Source of the DNA: Novosphingobium sp. NDB2Meth1
GTDB lineage: Bacteria; Pseudomonadota; Alphaproteobacteria; Sphingomonadales; Sphingomonadaceae
Assembly (NCBI RefSeq): GCF_900117425.1
Contig: NZ_FPEH01000015.1
Location: 372,001 to 436,000, forward strand
Reading direction: 5' to 3'
DNA: 64,000 nucleotides
The notes under the pieces were generated by a model. That model was not told the origin of the DNA, made no database searches, and was given only the letters and a program-made list of their open reading frames with translations. Of this stretch, positions 25,520 to 36,710 are shown piece after piece (positions within the stretch are counted from its first letter, which is position 1; each line of letters opens with the position of its first letter). Made by a program: the position numbers and the translations under genes.

Positions 25520-26833
25520 CTACGCCGCTTTCGCCCGCCGCGTCCCCGCCGCGATTTCTTTCAGCAAATCCCGCACATAAGCATCGAAATCGAGCTGGAT
25601 CGTGTGCCGCCGCGCCGCATAGTAGTGCCCGGTGTGATATTCCTCGTCGGCCTTGATGATGCGGTGCATCTCGCCCAGCGGGGGAGGGGTGTAAGCCCCC
25701 GCCAGATAGGCCGCGATCAGCTTCGATTGCTGCTCGGCGAAGTTGACCAGCGTCGGCAAGGGCTGCCCTAATCCTGCATAGAACAGGTCCGGCACTTCGG
25801 GCTTCATGATCCGCTTGAACAGCGGCGGCGGCCGGTTGTCGGCATCGGCGCAGAGCGAGGGATCGTCGAAGAAGGGGAAGCGGATGTCATAGCCGGTCGC
25901 CCAGACGATCACGTCGATCTGCTCCCGGCTGCCGTCCTTGAACACCACGCCGTCACCGTCCAGCCGCTCGATGGCGCCCTTCATTGTCAGGTCGCCTGAA
26001 CCCGCGCGCAGCAGGAACTCGCCCGAAACCGTGGCATGGGCATCGAACGGGCCGATCTCCGGCTCGGGCAGGCCATAGTCGCTCATCTTGCCGACCAGGC
26101 TCTTGATCATCCGCGTGCCGAGCGCCGTGCGCACCGAACGGGGCATCCACGCCGGAGCCGGGTTCTTGTCGATCGGCTGGCCCTTGTAATACTTCGGCAG
26201 CACCCAGACCCCGCGCCGGGTCGAAACGAACAGCTTCTCGGCAATTGCGCGCTGCGAAAGCTCGGAGGCGATATCCATCGCCGAATTGCCCATGCCGACC
26301 ACGAGCACGCGCTTGCCGACGCAGTTCACCGGCTCGAACGCGCTGCGGAACGAATGGCTGTGGAGCTGTTCGCCATCGAAGTGCCCGGGATACTCGGGAA
26401 TGCGCGCCGCCCAGTGGTGCCCGTTTGCCACCACCAGCGCCTCGTATTCGCGCGTCTCGCCGGTCGAAAGCGTCACCGCCCAGCCGCCACCGGGCTTGCG
26501 CTGCGCCTTCTCGACCTTGGTGTTGAAGGTGATGTCCTCGCGCAGGGCGAACTGCGCGGCATAGTCGCGGAAGTATTGCAGGAGCTGCGAATGGTGCGGA
26601 AAGTCCGGCCAGTCCGCCGGCACCGGATAGTCCTCGAAGGCCAGCCGCCACTTCGAGGTATCGATATGCAGGCTCTGATAACAGGCCGACAACCCGTTGG
26701 GATTGTTGTAGTACCAGTTCCCGCCGATATCGTCCGAGGCGTCGAACTGGTCGTAGCTGATCCCGTAGTCCTTGAGCCGCTTGGCGACCGTGATCCCCGA
26801 ACAGCCCGCCCCGATGATGCAGACGCGCTTCAT
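25520..26833 (-). CDS. Flavin-containing monooxygenase (FMO)
   Basis: The 437-residue product has an N-terminal FAD loop IGAGCSGI, GGNWYYNNPNG, the FMO fingerprint FDGEQLHSHSFR and a second nucleotide loop GMGNSAMDIA, plus the C-terminal ATGYD motif. FMOs hydroxylate soft nucleophiles or act as BVMO-like enzymes. The ATG at 26833 follows the P450 stop by one base; a GTG at 26842 would overlap it. It is cotranscribed with the CYP153-like gene. Confidence 0.87.
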   Translation of the reverse strand: MKRVCIIGAGCSGITVAKRLKDYGISYDQFDASDDIGGNWYYNNPNGLSACYQSLHIDTSKWRLAFEDYPVPADWPDFPHHSQLLQYFRDYAAQFALREDITFNTKVEKAQRKPGGGWAVTLSTGETREYEALVVANGHHWAARIPEYPGHFDGEQLHSHSFRSAFEPVNCVGKRVLVVGMGNSAMDIASELSQRAIAEKLFVSTRRGVWVLPKYYKGQPIDKNPAPAWMPRSVRTALGTRMIKSLVGKMSDYGLPEPEIGPFDAHATVSGEFLLRAGSGDLTMKGAIERLDGDGVVFKDGSREQIDVIVWATGYDIRFPFFDDPSLCADADNRPPPLFKRIMKPEVPDLFYAGLGQPLPTLVNFAEQQSKLIAAYLAGAYTPPPLGEMHRIIKADEEYHTGHYYAARRHTIQLDFDAYVRDLLKEIAAGTRRAKAA

Positions 26834-26834
26834 G

Positions 26835-28064
26835 TCAGGCACGCTCTAGCCGCACCGGCATGGCATTGAACCCATGCAGGAACGGGCTTGCCAGCCGCTC
26901 CGGCTTGCCGACCATGACTGGCCGCAGCCCGCGCCCCACGATCTCGTCGATCACCGCCGCGATCTGCACCTCAGCCAGCCGCGCGCCCACGCAGCGGTGG
27001 ATGCCGTGGCCGAAACCGATATGCCGCCGCGCATTCTCGCGCCGCACGTCGAACCGCTCGGCATCGGCAAACACGCTCTCGTCGCGGTTGCCCGAAATGT
27101 ACCACATCACGATCTTCTCGCCCTTGCGGATCAGTTGCCCGCCCATCTCGACATCCTGCGTCGCCGTGCGCCGCATATGCGTCACCGGCGTCTGCCAGCG
27201 GATGATCTCCTGCGCGGCATTGGCGGACAGCGTCGGATCGGCGCGCAGCACGTCCAGCTGCTCCGGATAGAGCGTCAGCGCCTCGATCAGCCCGGCAATC
27301 GAGTTCCGCGTCGTGTCGTTCCCCGCCACGATCAGCAGGGCGATATTCGCCAGCCGCTCCAGCGGCGGCAGGTTCCCCATCGCTTCGGAATGGACCATCC
27401 GGCTGAGCAGATCGTCCGTCGGCGGCAGTCCTTTCCGCGCATCCAGTTCCCGGTCGAACCGCGCGAGCATTTCGCCCATCTGCTTCATCCACTCGGCGCG
27501 GTACTCCGGTGTCAGGTTATCCGCCGAAACCCCGCTGCCGTAGTCCGACCAGCGCTTGAGATCGCGCCACTCCTCGAACGGAAAGTCGAACAGGCTGCAC
27601 AGCATCCCCAAGGTCTGCGGGATCGCAAGTTGCTCCACCCAGTCGAACGTCTCGCCAATCGGCAGCGTATCGAACAGCATCTTCGCCCGTTCGCGCACCT
27701 GCGCTTCCAGCTTGATCATCTGCCCCGGGCTGAACGCCGGCGCGATCACCTTGCGCTGCGCGGTGTGGATCGGCGGATCCTGCGCGATGAAGTTCGGAAA
27801 CTCCGCCTCGTTGATCGATTCGGCGATCGTGATGTTCCCCAGCTTCCACGAGGAGGAGAACACCTCCGGCATCAGCTCGATCTGCTGGATCGTCTCGTGC
27901 GTCACCGCCGACCAGTAGCTGCCAAACGGGCTTTCCGGCCGCCAGCTCACCGGCATCTCGCGCCGCAGCGTGGCAAACGGCTTGCGCCACGTGTCCTCGG
28001 TGTAGAGCGCATCCGCGCTCACGTCATAGGGATTGATTGCCCGCTCAAGGGTCTGGCTCGCCAT
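26835..28064 (-). CDS. Cytochrome P450, CYP153-like
   Basis: The 409-residue product has I-helix AGNDTTR (247-253), the ExxR pair E286/R289 and the heme loop FGHGIHRCVG with C358. The substrate-recognition stretch SPFGSYW, the DPPIHTAQRKV segment and SLFDFPFEE resemble CYP153 enzymes, which hydroxylate terminal carbons of alkanes, fatty acids or related chains using ferredoxin electrons. No ferredoxin or ferredoxin reductase gene is near. The ATG at 28064 has GGAGCAGGAC upstream. It leads the P450-FMO operon and is divergent from the riboswitch-controlled thiC. Confidence 0.88.
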   Translation of the reverse strand: MASQTLERAINPYDVSADALYTEDTWRKPFATLRREMPVSWRPESPFGSYWSAVTHETIQQIELMPEVFSSSWKLGNITIAESINEAEFPNFIAQDPPIHTAQRKVIAPAFSPGQMIKLEAQVRERAKMLFDTLPIGETFDWVEQLAIPQTLGMLCSLFDFPFEEWRDLKRWSDYGSGVSADNLTPEYRAEWMKQMGEMLARFDRELDARKGLPPTDDLLSRMVHSEAMGNLPPLERLANIALLIVAGNDTTRNSIAGLIEALTLYPEQLDVLRADPTLSANAAQEIIRWQTPVTHMRRTATQDVEMGGQLIRKGEKIVMWYISGNRDESVFADAERFDVRRENARRHIGFGHGIHRCVGARLAEVQIAAVIDEIVGRGLRPVMVGKPERLASPFLHGFNAMPVRLERA

Positions 28065-28179
28065 GTCCTGCTCCGCTTGTCCCGCTCGGCACACGGCGGG
28101 CCTTGGCACGACTATGTTTAAGCGCCCGCTTAAAGTCCAGTCCCAATGGTGGCTGGACGACGCCGCGAGACCGGACTAG

Positions 28180-30225
<2,046 letters not shown>

Positions 30226-30232
30226 GACGCGG

Positions 30233-30300
30233 ACCCTCTCCATTCACGCAATGCGAGGATGGGGAGGGTGGCCGCCCGTTGACCGGGTGGGGGAGAGGGT
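30233..30300. repeat. Palindromic element downstream of thiC
   Basis: A perfect 9-bp inverted repeat accctctcc (30233-30241) / ggagagggt (30292-30300) encloses a smaller GC-rich hairpin near 30274-30289. It begins directly after the thiC stop and resembles other intergenic palindromes in sphingomonads. It could terminate thiC transcription. Confidence 0.55.
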
Positions 30301-30373
30301 AGTCACAAGTCTTGCAATCGCGATTCCGGCGCGTCACCCATTGGTTCACTACAACCAAGGGGAATGACCCGAA

Positions 30374-30628
30374 ATGACCGACGCGAAAGCCATGATCCAG
30401 ACGATGATTGCATTAGCCTCCGCCTCGCTCGGCCTTGTCGCCGCGCTGGCGTGGAACGAGGCGATCAAGGCAACGCTTGCGCTGCTGGGCATGGGGGACA
30501 GCCTTGCCGGGCTCTACAGCTACGCCATCCTCGCTACGGTACTTGCCGTCACCGTTCTCACCATCTTGGGCCGGATCAGTTCCCGCATCGGTGCCGAAGC
30601 CGTAATCCAGCGCGAGGCTGAGGGGTGA
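30374..30628 (+). CDS. Small membrane protein, DUF5654-like
   Basis: The 84-residue product has two hydrophobic segments (about 8-27 and 48-68) with the motif AALAWNEAIKA between them, as in the uncharacterised DUF5654 family. It stands alone after thiC, separated by the palindromic element. No function can be assigned. Confidence 0.6.
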   Translation: MTDAKAMIQTMIALASASLGLVAALAWNEAIKATLALLGMGDSLAGLYSYAILATVLAVTVLTILGRISSRIGAEAVIQREAEG

Positions 30629-30638
30629 ACCTGCGAGG

Positions 30639-31106
30639 CTAACCTCGCTTCAGCCGAACCAGCGCTGCATCCAGAGATGACAGAAACCGTGACCGGTCAG
30701 CCTTCGCGAAAGGGGCCGGCCCACCTATCACGTCGCCGCCCGCGCGCAGGTCCGCCATGATCGCGCGGGTAGCGATCTGGCTGCCGATGGAATTGCCGGT
30801 GAAGGGCTTGCCGGTGGGGGATAGCACTTGGGCGCCGGCCTTGATGCAGCGGTCCGCGAGCAGGATATCAGCGGTGACCACCACTGAGGTCGGGCCCGCG
30901 TCCTCCGCGATCCAGTCGTCTGCCGCATCGAAGCCGTCGCTCACCACCACGCGCCGCACCAGCGGATGCACGGGCACACGGAAGGGCGCATTGCTCACCA
31001 CCACGACCGCGACCTCATGCCGCCACGCGACCTTGTAGATCTCGTCCTTGACCGGGCAGGCATCACCATCGACGAGGATGCGGATAGGGGCAGGGGGCTC
31101 GTTCAT
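30639..31106 (-). CDS. YaiI/YqxD family protein (DUF188)
   Basis: The 155-residue product matches the DUF188 family: LVDGDACPVKDEIYKVA at the N-terminus, VVTADILLADRCI, and a C-terminal GGPAPFAKADRSRFLSSLD. The fold is related to PIN-type nucleases, and the conserved aspartates in DGDAC and TADI could bind metal, but the function is unknown. It is convergent with the small membrane protein gene (10-bp gap). Confidence 0.88.
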   Translation of the reverse strand: MNEPPAPIRILVDGDACPVKDEIYKVAWRHEVAVVVVSNAPFRVPVHPLVRRVVVSDGFDAADDWIAEDAGPTSVVVTADILLADRCIKAGAQVLSPTGKPFTGNSIGSQIATRAIMADLRAGGDVIGGPAPFAKADRSRFLSSLDAALVRLKRG

Positions 31107-31152
31107 CGCCAGCCCTTGCCACAGCTATCCCGCCGGAAACAGATCCTGTCGT

Positions 31153-31290
31153 TCAGGTGCTCCGCTTCATGTTTTCGAGCCCGGCGACGACCCCCGGCTT
31201 CTGGCTGGGATTGGAAGCGTTCTGTTTCTTGGGACCTTCCGCCTTGGGCTTGCGCACTTCGCGGTTCGATTTCTTCTGGCTCTTGGCCAT
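31153..31290 (-). CDS. Small basic protein, 45 residues
   Basis: The short open frame starts ATG-GCC-AAG and gives a lysine-, glutamine- and serine-rich, hydrophilic 45-residue peptide (MAKSQKKSNREVRKPKAEGP at the start, ending ENMKRST). It has a good ribosome binding site (GGAGAG 7 bases before the ATG) and lies between the DUF188 and secreted-protein genes on the same strand. The basic composition suggests nucleic-acid contact, but this is only inference. Confidence 0.6.
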   Translation of the reverse strand: MAKSQKKSNREVRKPKAEGPKKQNASNPSQKPGVVAGLENMKRST

Positions 31291-31467
31291 GCTCGCTCTC
31301 CGTCCGGACAGTATGGCCGGATGCCAGCCCTAGGCCCTTGGCGGGGGGATAGCCAGCGATCCTCGCCTGACATGGAGAACAGGGCACGAAAAAGCCCCCG
31401 CAAAGCGCTAGACGGGCGCTTGTCGGGGGCTCTGTCGTCAGGGCAGCCGGATGACTGCCTGCAGGAG

Positions 31468-31758
31468 TCAGTTCGAGGCGACCTGAATGCCCAGCGCGCG
31501 GGCTTCGGCCTGCGTGAACTCGACAGCCTGGTTGTTGAACGTGCCGGTCACATAGCGGCCGCGCACGTGGAGTTCGAACGGCGCCTTGCCGTTGAACGCA
31601 GTGCCCTTGATCACGCGCTCGCCACCCGAGACTTGCGTGGTGTAGACGTACGTGACACCCTCGTGGGTGAACTTCGCACCTGCTTCTTCGGCCTGAGCCA
31701 TCGCCGGAACGGCGATCAGGGCAGCAGCGGCAGCGATCTGGAAGGACTTGAGAAACAT
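31468..31758 (-). CDS. Small exported protein of unknown function
   Basis: The 96-residue product begins with a clear Sec signal peptide (MFLKSFQIAAAAALIAVPAM, cleavage expected after AQA). The mature part of about 73 residues is beta-rich with no recognised motif. GGAG precedes the ATG. It is divergent from the cystatin-like lipoprotein gene with 82 bp between the starts. Confidence 0.75.
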   Translation of the reverse strand: MFLKSFQIAAAAALIAVPAMAQAEEAGAKFTHEGVTYVYTTQVSGGERVIKGTAFNGKAPFELHVRGRYVTGTFNNQAVEFTQAEARALGIQVASN

Positions 31759-31840
31759 GGCAATATCTCCTTTGAAACCGGAAGAAATTGCCTTCGAGCA
31801 CCCCTGTTTTCTTGTTGAGCCAGATATGGTGCGGCGCACA

Positions 31841-32224
31841 ATGACCCGCAAATGTAATGATCGCATTGCCAGTTGCAAAACGCGCAATCGTCGCGTCAGC
31901 TTGCTGGTCCTCACGCTTGCAACCGCCTTTGCGGCCTGTGCGCCCAAGGCTTCCGGGCCATCGCCGGCGCCGCTTGTGGTCGGTGGCTGGCGGGCGGCTG
32001 ATCCAAGCGGAGAAGGGGTGCAGGCAGCCGCGCGCTATGCTGCAGCGCACCTTCCGCAGTCGCACGGTGCACTGGTGGAGGTAACGTCAGCGCAGACGCA
32101 GGTGGTTGCAGGCACCAACCGGCGGATGGCGCTGCGCATGGCCGATGGCACGCGCTGGTCGGTTACCGTCTGGCACAGGCTCGACGGCTCGTTCGAGCTG
32201 ACCGATGCGCAGCAAATGCCCTGA
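31841..32224 (+). CDS. Cystatin-like lipoprotein
   Basis: The product (127 residues from the ATG at 31841; an ATG at 31826 and one at 31748 are also in frame) has a hydrophobic N-terminal segment ending in ATAFAAC, a lipoprotein-type cleavage site. The mature part matches the cystatin layout: an N-terminal GG, a helix rich in Ala (VQAAARYAAAHL), then the hallmark QVVAG in SAQTQVVAGTN, and a final VTVW strand. Cystatins block papain-like cysteine proteases, so an envelope-anchored protease inhibitor is possible. The assignment is from motifs only. Confidence 0.6.
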   Translation: MTRKCNDRIASCKTRNRRVSLLVLTLATAFAACAPKASGPSPAPLVVGGWRAADPSGEGVQAAARYAAAHLPQSHGALVEVTSAQTQVVAGTNRRMALRMADGTRWSVTVWHRLDGSFELTDAQQMP

Positions 32225-32227
32225 AAG

Positions 32228-32530
32228 TCAGCGCTTTCTGACGAATTCGGCGCGCAGGACGAGGCCCTTGATGCCGTCGAACCGGCAATCGATTTCCTGT
32301 GCATCGCCAGTGAGGCGGATCGATTTGATCAGCGTACCGCGCTTCAGCGTCTGGCCTGCGCCCTTGACGTCGAGGTCCTTGATCAGCGTGACCTGATCGC
32401 CATCGGCAAGGAGATTGCCTACCGCATCGCGCACTTCGACCTTGCCCTCCGCCGCGCGCCTGGCCGCAAGTTCGGACGCCGGCATCCACTCGCCGCTGTC
32501 CTCGTCGAACACGTAGTCTTCATCGCTCAT
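32228..32530 (-). CDS. PhnA-like (YjdM) protein lacking the zinc-ribbon cysteines
   Basis: The 100-residue product has the C-terminal domain of the PhnA/YjdM family (KGAGQTLKRGTLIKSIRL and GIKGLVLRAEFV). The N-terminal zinc-ribbon of the family is replaced by DYVFDEDSGEWMPASE, which keeps the spacing but has no Cys pairs. The gene starts inside the stop of the DoxX gene (ATGA), so the two are coexpressed. The family name comes from phosphonate gene clusters, but a role in phosphonate use is not supported here. Confidence 0.78.
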   Translation of the reverse strand: MSDEDYVFDEDSGEWMPASELAARRAAEGKVEVRDAVGNLLADGDQVTLIKDLDVKGAGQTLKRGTLIKSIRLTGDAQEIDCRFDGIKGLVLRAEFVRKR

Positions 32531-32928
32531 GCCGTGCCGCTTGCCCGAAAGGGCAGGACCTGTCCAACCCACAACGCCAGCCACACCAGCACCGGCTGCA
32601 GAAACATGCGAGGGACGTGATAGCCGAGCCCCAGCCCATGATCCGGCCGCGCCATGTCGCGGATAAAGTGCACGATGTTCGCCGGGAACACGCAGACCGC
32701 ATAAGCGGCAAGGCCCCAGCCCGCCGCGCGCCGGAGCGCTGGGGACCACGGCTGCAGCAGCCCCGCGGCACCCGCCAGCTCGGCTACGCCGGTCAGCGCG
32801 ATGACCAGTTCAGGCTGCGGCACCCAGGTCGGCATGATGCCAAGGAACGGGCGGGGCAGCAGCAGATGCAGCACGCCTGCCAGTGCGTAGAGCAGGGCCA
32901 GCACCCAGCGGGTAACGGCCCGTGGCAC
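32527..32928 (-). CDS. DoxX-family membrane protein
   Basis: The 133-residue product has four predicted membrane helices and the typical N-terminal layout of DoxX-like proteins (YALAGVLHLLLPRPFLGIMP, then GVAELAGAAGLL). Members are often linked to redox or respiratory processes, though the precise role is unknown. It ends in an ATGA overlap with the PhnA-like gene and starts 3 bp after dapD ends. Confidence 0.78.
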   Translation of the reverse strand: MPRAVTRWVLALLYALAGVLHLLLPRPFLGIMPTWVPQPELVIALTGVAELAGAAGLLQPWSPALRRAAGWGLAAYAVCVFPANIVHFIRDMARPDHGLGLGYHVPRMFLQPVLVWLALWVGQVLPFRASGTA

Positions 32929-32931
32929 TGG

Positions 32932-33768
32932 TTAGTCGCGCAGGAGTTCGTTGATCCCGGTCTTGCTCCGGGTCTGCGCGTCGACGGTCTTCACGATCAC
33001 CGCGCAGTAGAGCGAGGGACCCGGCGTACCATCGGGCAGGGGCTTGCCCGGCATCGCGCCGGGAACAACGACGGCGTAGGGCGGCACGCGGCCCATGTGG
33101 ACCTCGCCCGTCGCACGGTCGACGATCTTGGTCGAGGCGCCGAGGTACACGCCCATCGAAAGCACTGCGCCTTCGCCGACGACCACGCCTTCCGCCACTT
33201 CCGATCGCGCGCCGATGAAGCAGCCGTCTTCGATGATGACGGGGCCAGCCTGCAGCGGCTCCAGCACGCCGCCGATGCCCGCACCGCCCGAGATATGCAC
33301 GTTCTTGCCGATCTGCGCGCAGGAGCCGACCGTCGCCCAGGTGTCGACCATCGTGCCTTCATCGACATAGGCGCCGATGTTGACGAAGCTCGGCATCAGC
33401 ACCACGCCCTTGGCGATATGCGCCCCGCGCCGCGCGACCGCGCCGGGCACGACCCGGAAACCGGCCTCGCGGAAGCGGTTCTCGCCCCAACCGGCGAACT
33501 TCGAAGGCACCTTGTCGTAAGCCGGAGCACCGCCCGCGCCCTGCTCGATCACTGCGTTGTCGTTGAGGCGGAACGAGAGCAGCACGGCCTTCTTGAGCCA
33601 CTGGTTGACGGTCCATGCGCCATCGACCTTCTCCGCCACGCGCACCTTGCCGCCGTCGAGCAGTTCGAGCGCGGCTTCGACCACTTCACGCACGGATGCG
33701 CTGGCAGGCGTGACGTTGGCGCGGTCTTCCCACGCGGCTTCGATGGCGGCCTGCAGGTCTGCGGTCAT
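32932..33768 (-). CDS. dapD: 2,3,4,5-tetrahydropyridine-2,6-dicarboxylate N-succinyltransferase
   Basis: DapD adds a succinyl group in the lysine/diaminopimelate pathway. The 278-residue product has an N-terminal helical domain followed by the left-handed beta-helix of hexapeptide repeats ([20 protein letters not shown]). Length and motifs match alphaproteobacterial DapD. It is transcribed from its own start at 33768 and followed closely by the DoxX and PhnA-like genes. Confidence 0.96.
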   Translation of the reverse strand: MTADLQAAIEAAWEDRANVTPASASVREVVEAALELLDGGKVRVAEKVDGAWTVNQWLKKAVLLSFRLNDNAVIEQGAGGAPAYDKVPSKFAGWGENRFREAGFRVVPGAVARRGAHIAKGVVLMPSFVNIGAYVDEGTMVDTWATVGSCAQIGKNVHISGGAGIGGVLEPLQAGPVIIEDGCFIGARSEVAEGVVVGEGAVLSMGVYLGASTKIVDRATGEVHMGRVPPYAVVVPGAMPGKPLPDGTPGPSLYCAVIVKTVDAQTRSKTGINELLRD

Positions 33769-33801
33769 GGCGTATGCTCCCCGAAAATCAGAGCGCGGGG
33801 C

Positions 33802-34491
33802 CTAACCGAGCGAAAGGCTGCCCGCAAGCTCCGCGCAAACCAATTCCAGCCACTGCGGCAGATCATCGATCACGAGATCGATCGCGGCATCGTCCTTCGC
33901 ACGGTCACCCCACTCACTGGCGCAGTCGAGCCACACCGTCTGCATGCCGAGTGCCTTGGCGGGCGGCAGGTTGCGCGCCGAGTCCTCGACAAACACCGCG
34001 CGCTCCGGCTCGAAGCCGAACGCCGCGATCAGGCTGTGGTAGGCGGACGGTTCCGGCTTGGGCTTGTAGTCCATTGCGATGACGTCCCACATGCCCTCGA
34101 AGCAATCCTCGAGCCCGAGCGCCGCCAGCACCCGCTCCGCATAGGGCTGGTCGCCATTGGTGAAGATCAGCCGCCGCCCGGGAAGTGCCTTGATCCGCTC
34201 CGCGAGGCGAGGCGCTTCGGCCAGCACGCTCATGTCGACATCGTGGACGAAGTCGAGAAACTCGCGAGGATCGATGGCGTGGTAGTGCATCAGGCCCGCG
34301 AGCGTGGTGCCGTGATCGTGGAAATACATCTTCTGGATGCGCTTGGCCTCGGTTGCATCACAGCCGAGCAGATCGGCAATGAACTGCCCCATGCGTTGGT
34401 CGATCTGGCCGAACAGGCCGCAGGCCGGCGGGTAGAGCGTGTAATCGAGGTCGAAGATCCAGCAATCGACGCGGGTCGGATCAAACGCCAC
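33802..34491 (-). CDS. HAD pyrimidine 5'-nucleotidase
   Basis: The 229-residue product has the HAD catalytic motif FDLDYTLYPP near the N-terminus with the nucleophile aspartate, motif II FTNGDQ and the C-terminal VFVEDS motif. It resembles the Sdt1/Phm8-like pyrimidine 5'-nucleotidases. The start is a GTG with GGGAG upstream. It is divergent from rnhB and ends 33 bp before the dapD start, in the same direction. Confidence 0.88.
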   Translation of the reverse strand: MAFDPTRVDCWIFDLDYTLYPPACGLFGQIDQRMGQFIADLLGCDATEAKRIQKMYFHDHGTTLAGLMHYHAIDPREFLDFVHDVDMSVLAEAPRLAERIKALPGRRLIFTNGDQPYAERVLAALGLEDCFEGMWDVIAMDYKPKPEPSAYHSLIAAFGFEPERAVFVEDSARNLPPAKALGMQTVWLDCASEWGDRAKDDAAIDLVIDDLPQWLELVCAELAGSLSLG

Positions 34492-34547
34492 GGGACAAGC
34501 TCCCGTACAGCTTGTGATTGCCGGGCATTTCGGAGATGAGGTCGGCC

Positions 34548-35213
34548 ATGGCGAAACGCGGTGAGACTGATCTGTTCATGGCCGCCACCATGGCAGCGAA
34601 CGGCGCGGCTGTCAGCGCCCGAAACGGGGGCCTGGTCGTCGGCGTCGATGAAGCGGGGCGGGGGCCGCTGGCGGGGCCGGTGGTCGCGGCGGCCGTCGTA
34701 TTGGGCGCGCAGCCGCCGGAGGGTCTTGCGGATTCCAAGGTGCTCAGCGGTGCGCGCCGTGCGAAGCTGGAGCCGCTGATCTGCGCAAGCTGCCACTGGG
34801 CGCTCGGCATCGCCGAAGTCGAGGAGATCGATCGGCTCAACATCTTCGCCGCCACCATGCTCGCGATGACCCGCGCCGTGGCTGCGCTGGAGCGGCAATT
34901 GGTTGGAAGCGCGATCCGCATGGCGCTGATCGATGGCAACATCACCCCGGCAAAGCACTGCGCGGAGTGGCGCTGGCAGGCCCGTGCCATCGTGAAAGGC
35001 GATGCGATCGAGCCTTGCATTTCCGCCGCTTCGATCCTCGCCAAGGAGCACCGCGACCGGCTGATGCGGGCGGCGGCGGCGGAGTTCCCGCACTATGGCT
35101 GGGACCGCAATGCGGGCTACGGCACCGCCGAGCATCTGGCAGCGCTGCGACAGCACGGCGCCAGCCCGCACCACCGCCGCAGCTTTGCGCCGGTGGCGGC
35201 GGTCATCGACTAG
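34548..35213 (+). CDS. rnhB: Ribonuclease HII
   Basis: RNase HII cleaves RNA in DNA/RNA hybrids, including single ribonucleotides. The 221-residue product has the signature [20 protein letters not shown] with the first catalytic Asp-Glu pair, and the third aspartate region ALIDGN. The C-terminal region [15 protein letters not shown] is typical. The ATG at 34548 is preferred because of GAGG upstream; a TTG at 34518 and an ATG at 34536 are also in frame. Confidence 0.95.
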   Translation: MAKRGETDLFMAATMAANGAAVSARNGGLVVGVDEAGRGPLAGPVVAAAVVLGAQPPEGLADSKVLSGARRAKLEPLICASCHWALGIAEVEEIDRLNIFAATMLAMTRAVAALERQLVGSAIRMALIDGNITPAKHCAEWRWQARAIVKGDAIEPCISAASILAKEHRDRLMRAAAAEFPHYGWDRNAGYGTAEHLAALRQHGASPHHRRSFAPVAAVID

Positions 35214-35239
35214 GCCGCACGAAAACTTTTTTCGCGAGT

Positions 35240-36583
<1,344 letters not shown>

Positions 36584-36584
36584 C

Positions 36585-36701
36585 GTGCTGCCGCTGCTGG
36601 GCCTGATGCCCGATCCGCTGGTGCTGCGCTGCCATGCGCGCTGGACCAAGGCGATGATCCTGCAAGCCGTGCGTCTCGCTGCGCGGCGCCGGGTGCGCTA
36701 G
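36585..36701 (+). CDS. Possible short ORF between ccrM and folP
   Basis: A GTG one base after the ccrM stop opens a frame of 38 codons ending 9 bp before folP; the product would be hydrophobic then basic (VLPLLGLMPDPLVLRCHARW at the start, ending RRRVR). Without the gene the two neighbours would be 127 bp apart. There is no strong ribosome binding site and no recognised family, so it may be only a spacer. Confidence 0.25.
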   Translation: MLPLLGLMPDPLVLRCHARWTKAMILQAVRLAARRRVR

Positions 36702-36710
36702 AACGCGGCC

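Noticed and set aside
31748..31840. Longer N-terminus for the cystatin-like lipoprotein
   Set aside because: The extra residues precede the signal segment, have no signal-like character and overlap the start region of the divergent secreted-protein gene, so the ATG at 31841 is preferred.
35220..35234. AT-rich hairpin cgaaaa-ctt-ttttcg after rnhB as a terminator
   Set aside because: The stem is weak (AT-rich, 6 bp) and it adjoins the ccrM control region; not enough to call a terminator.
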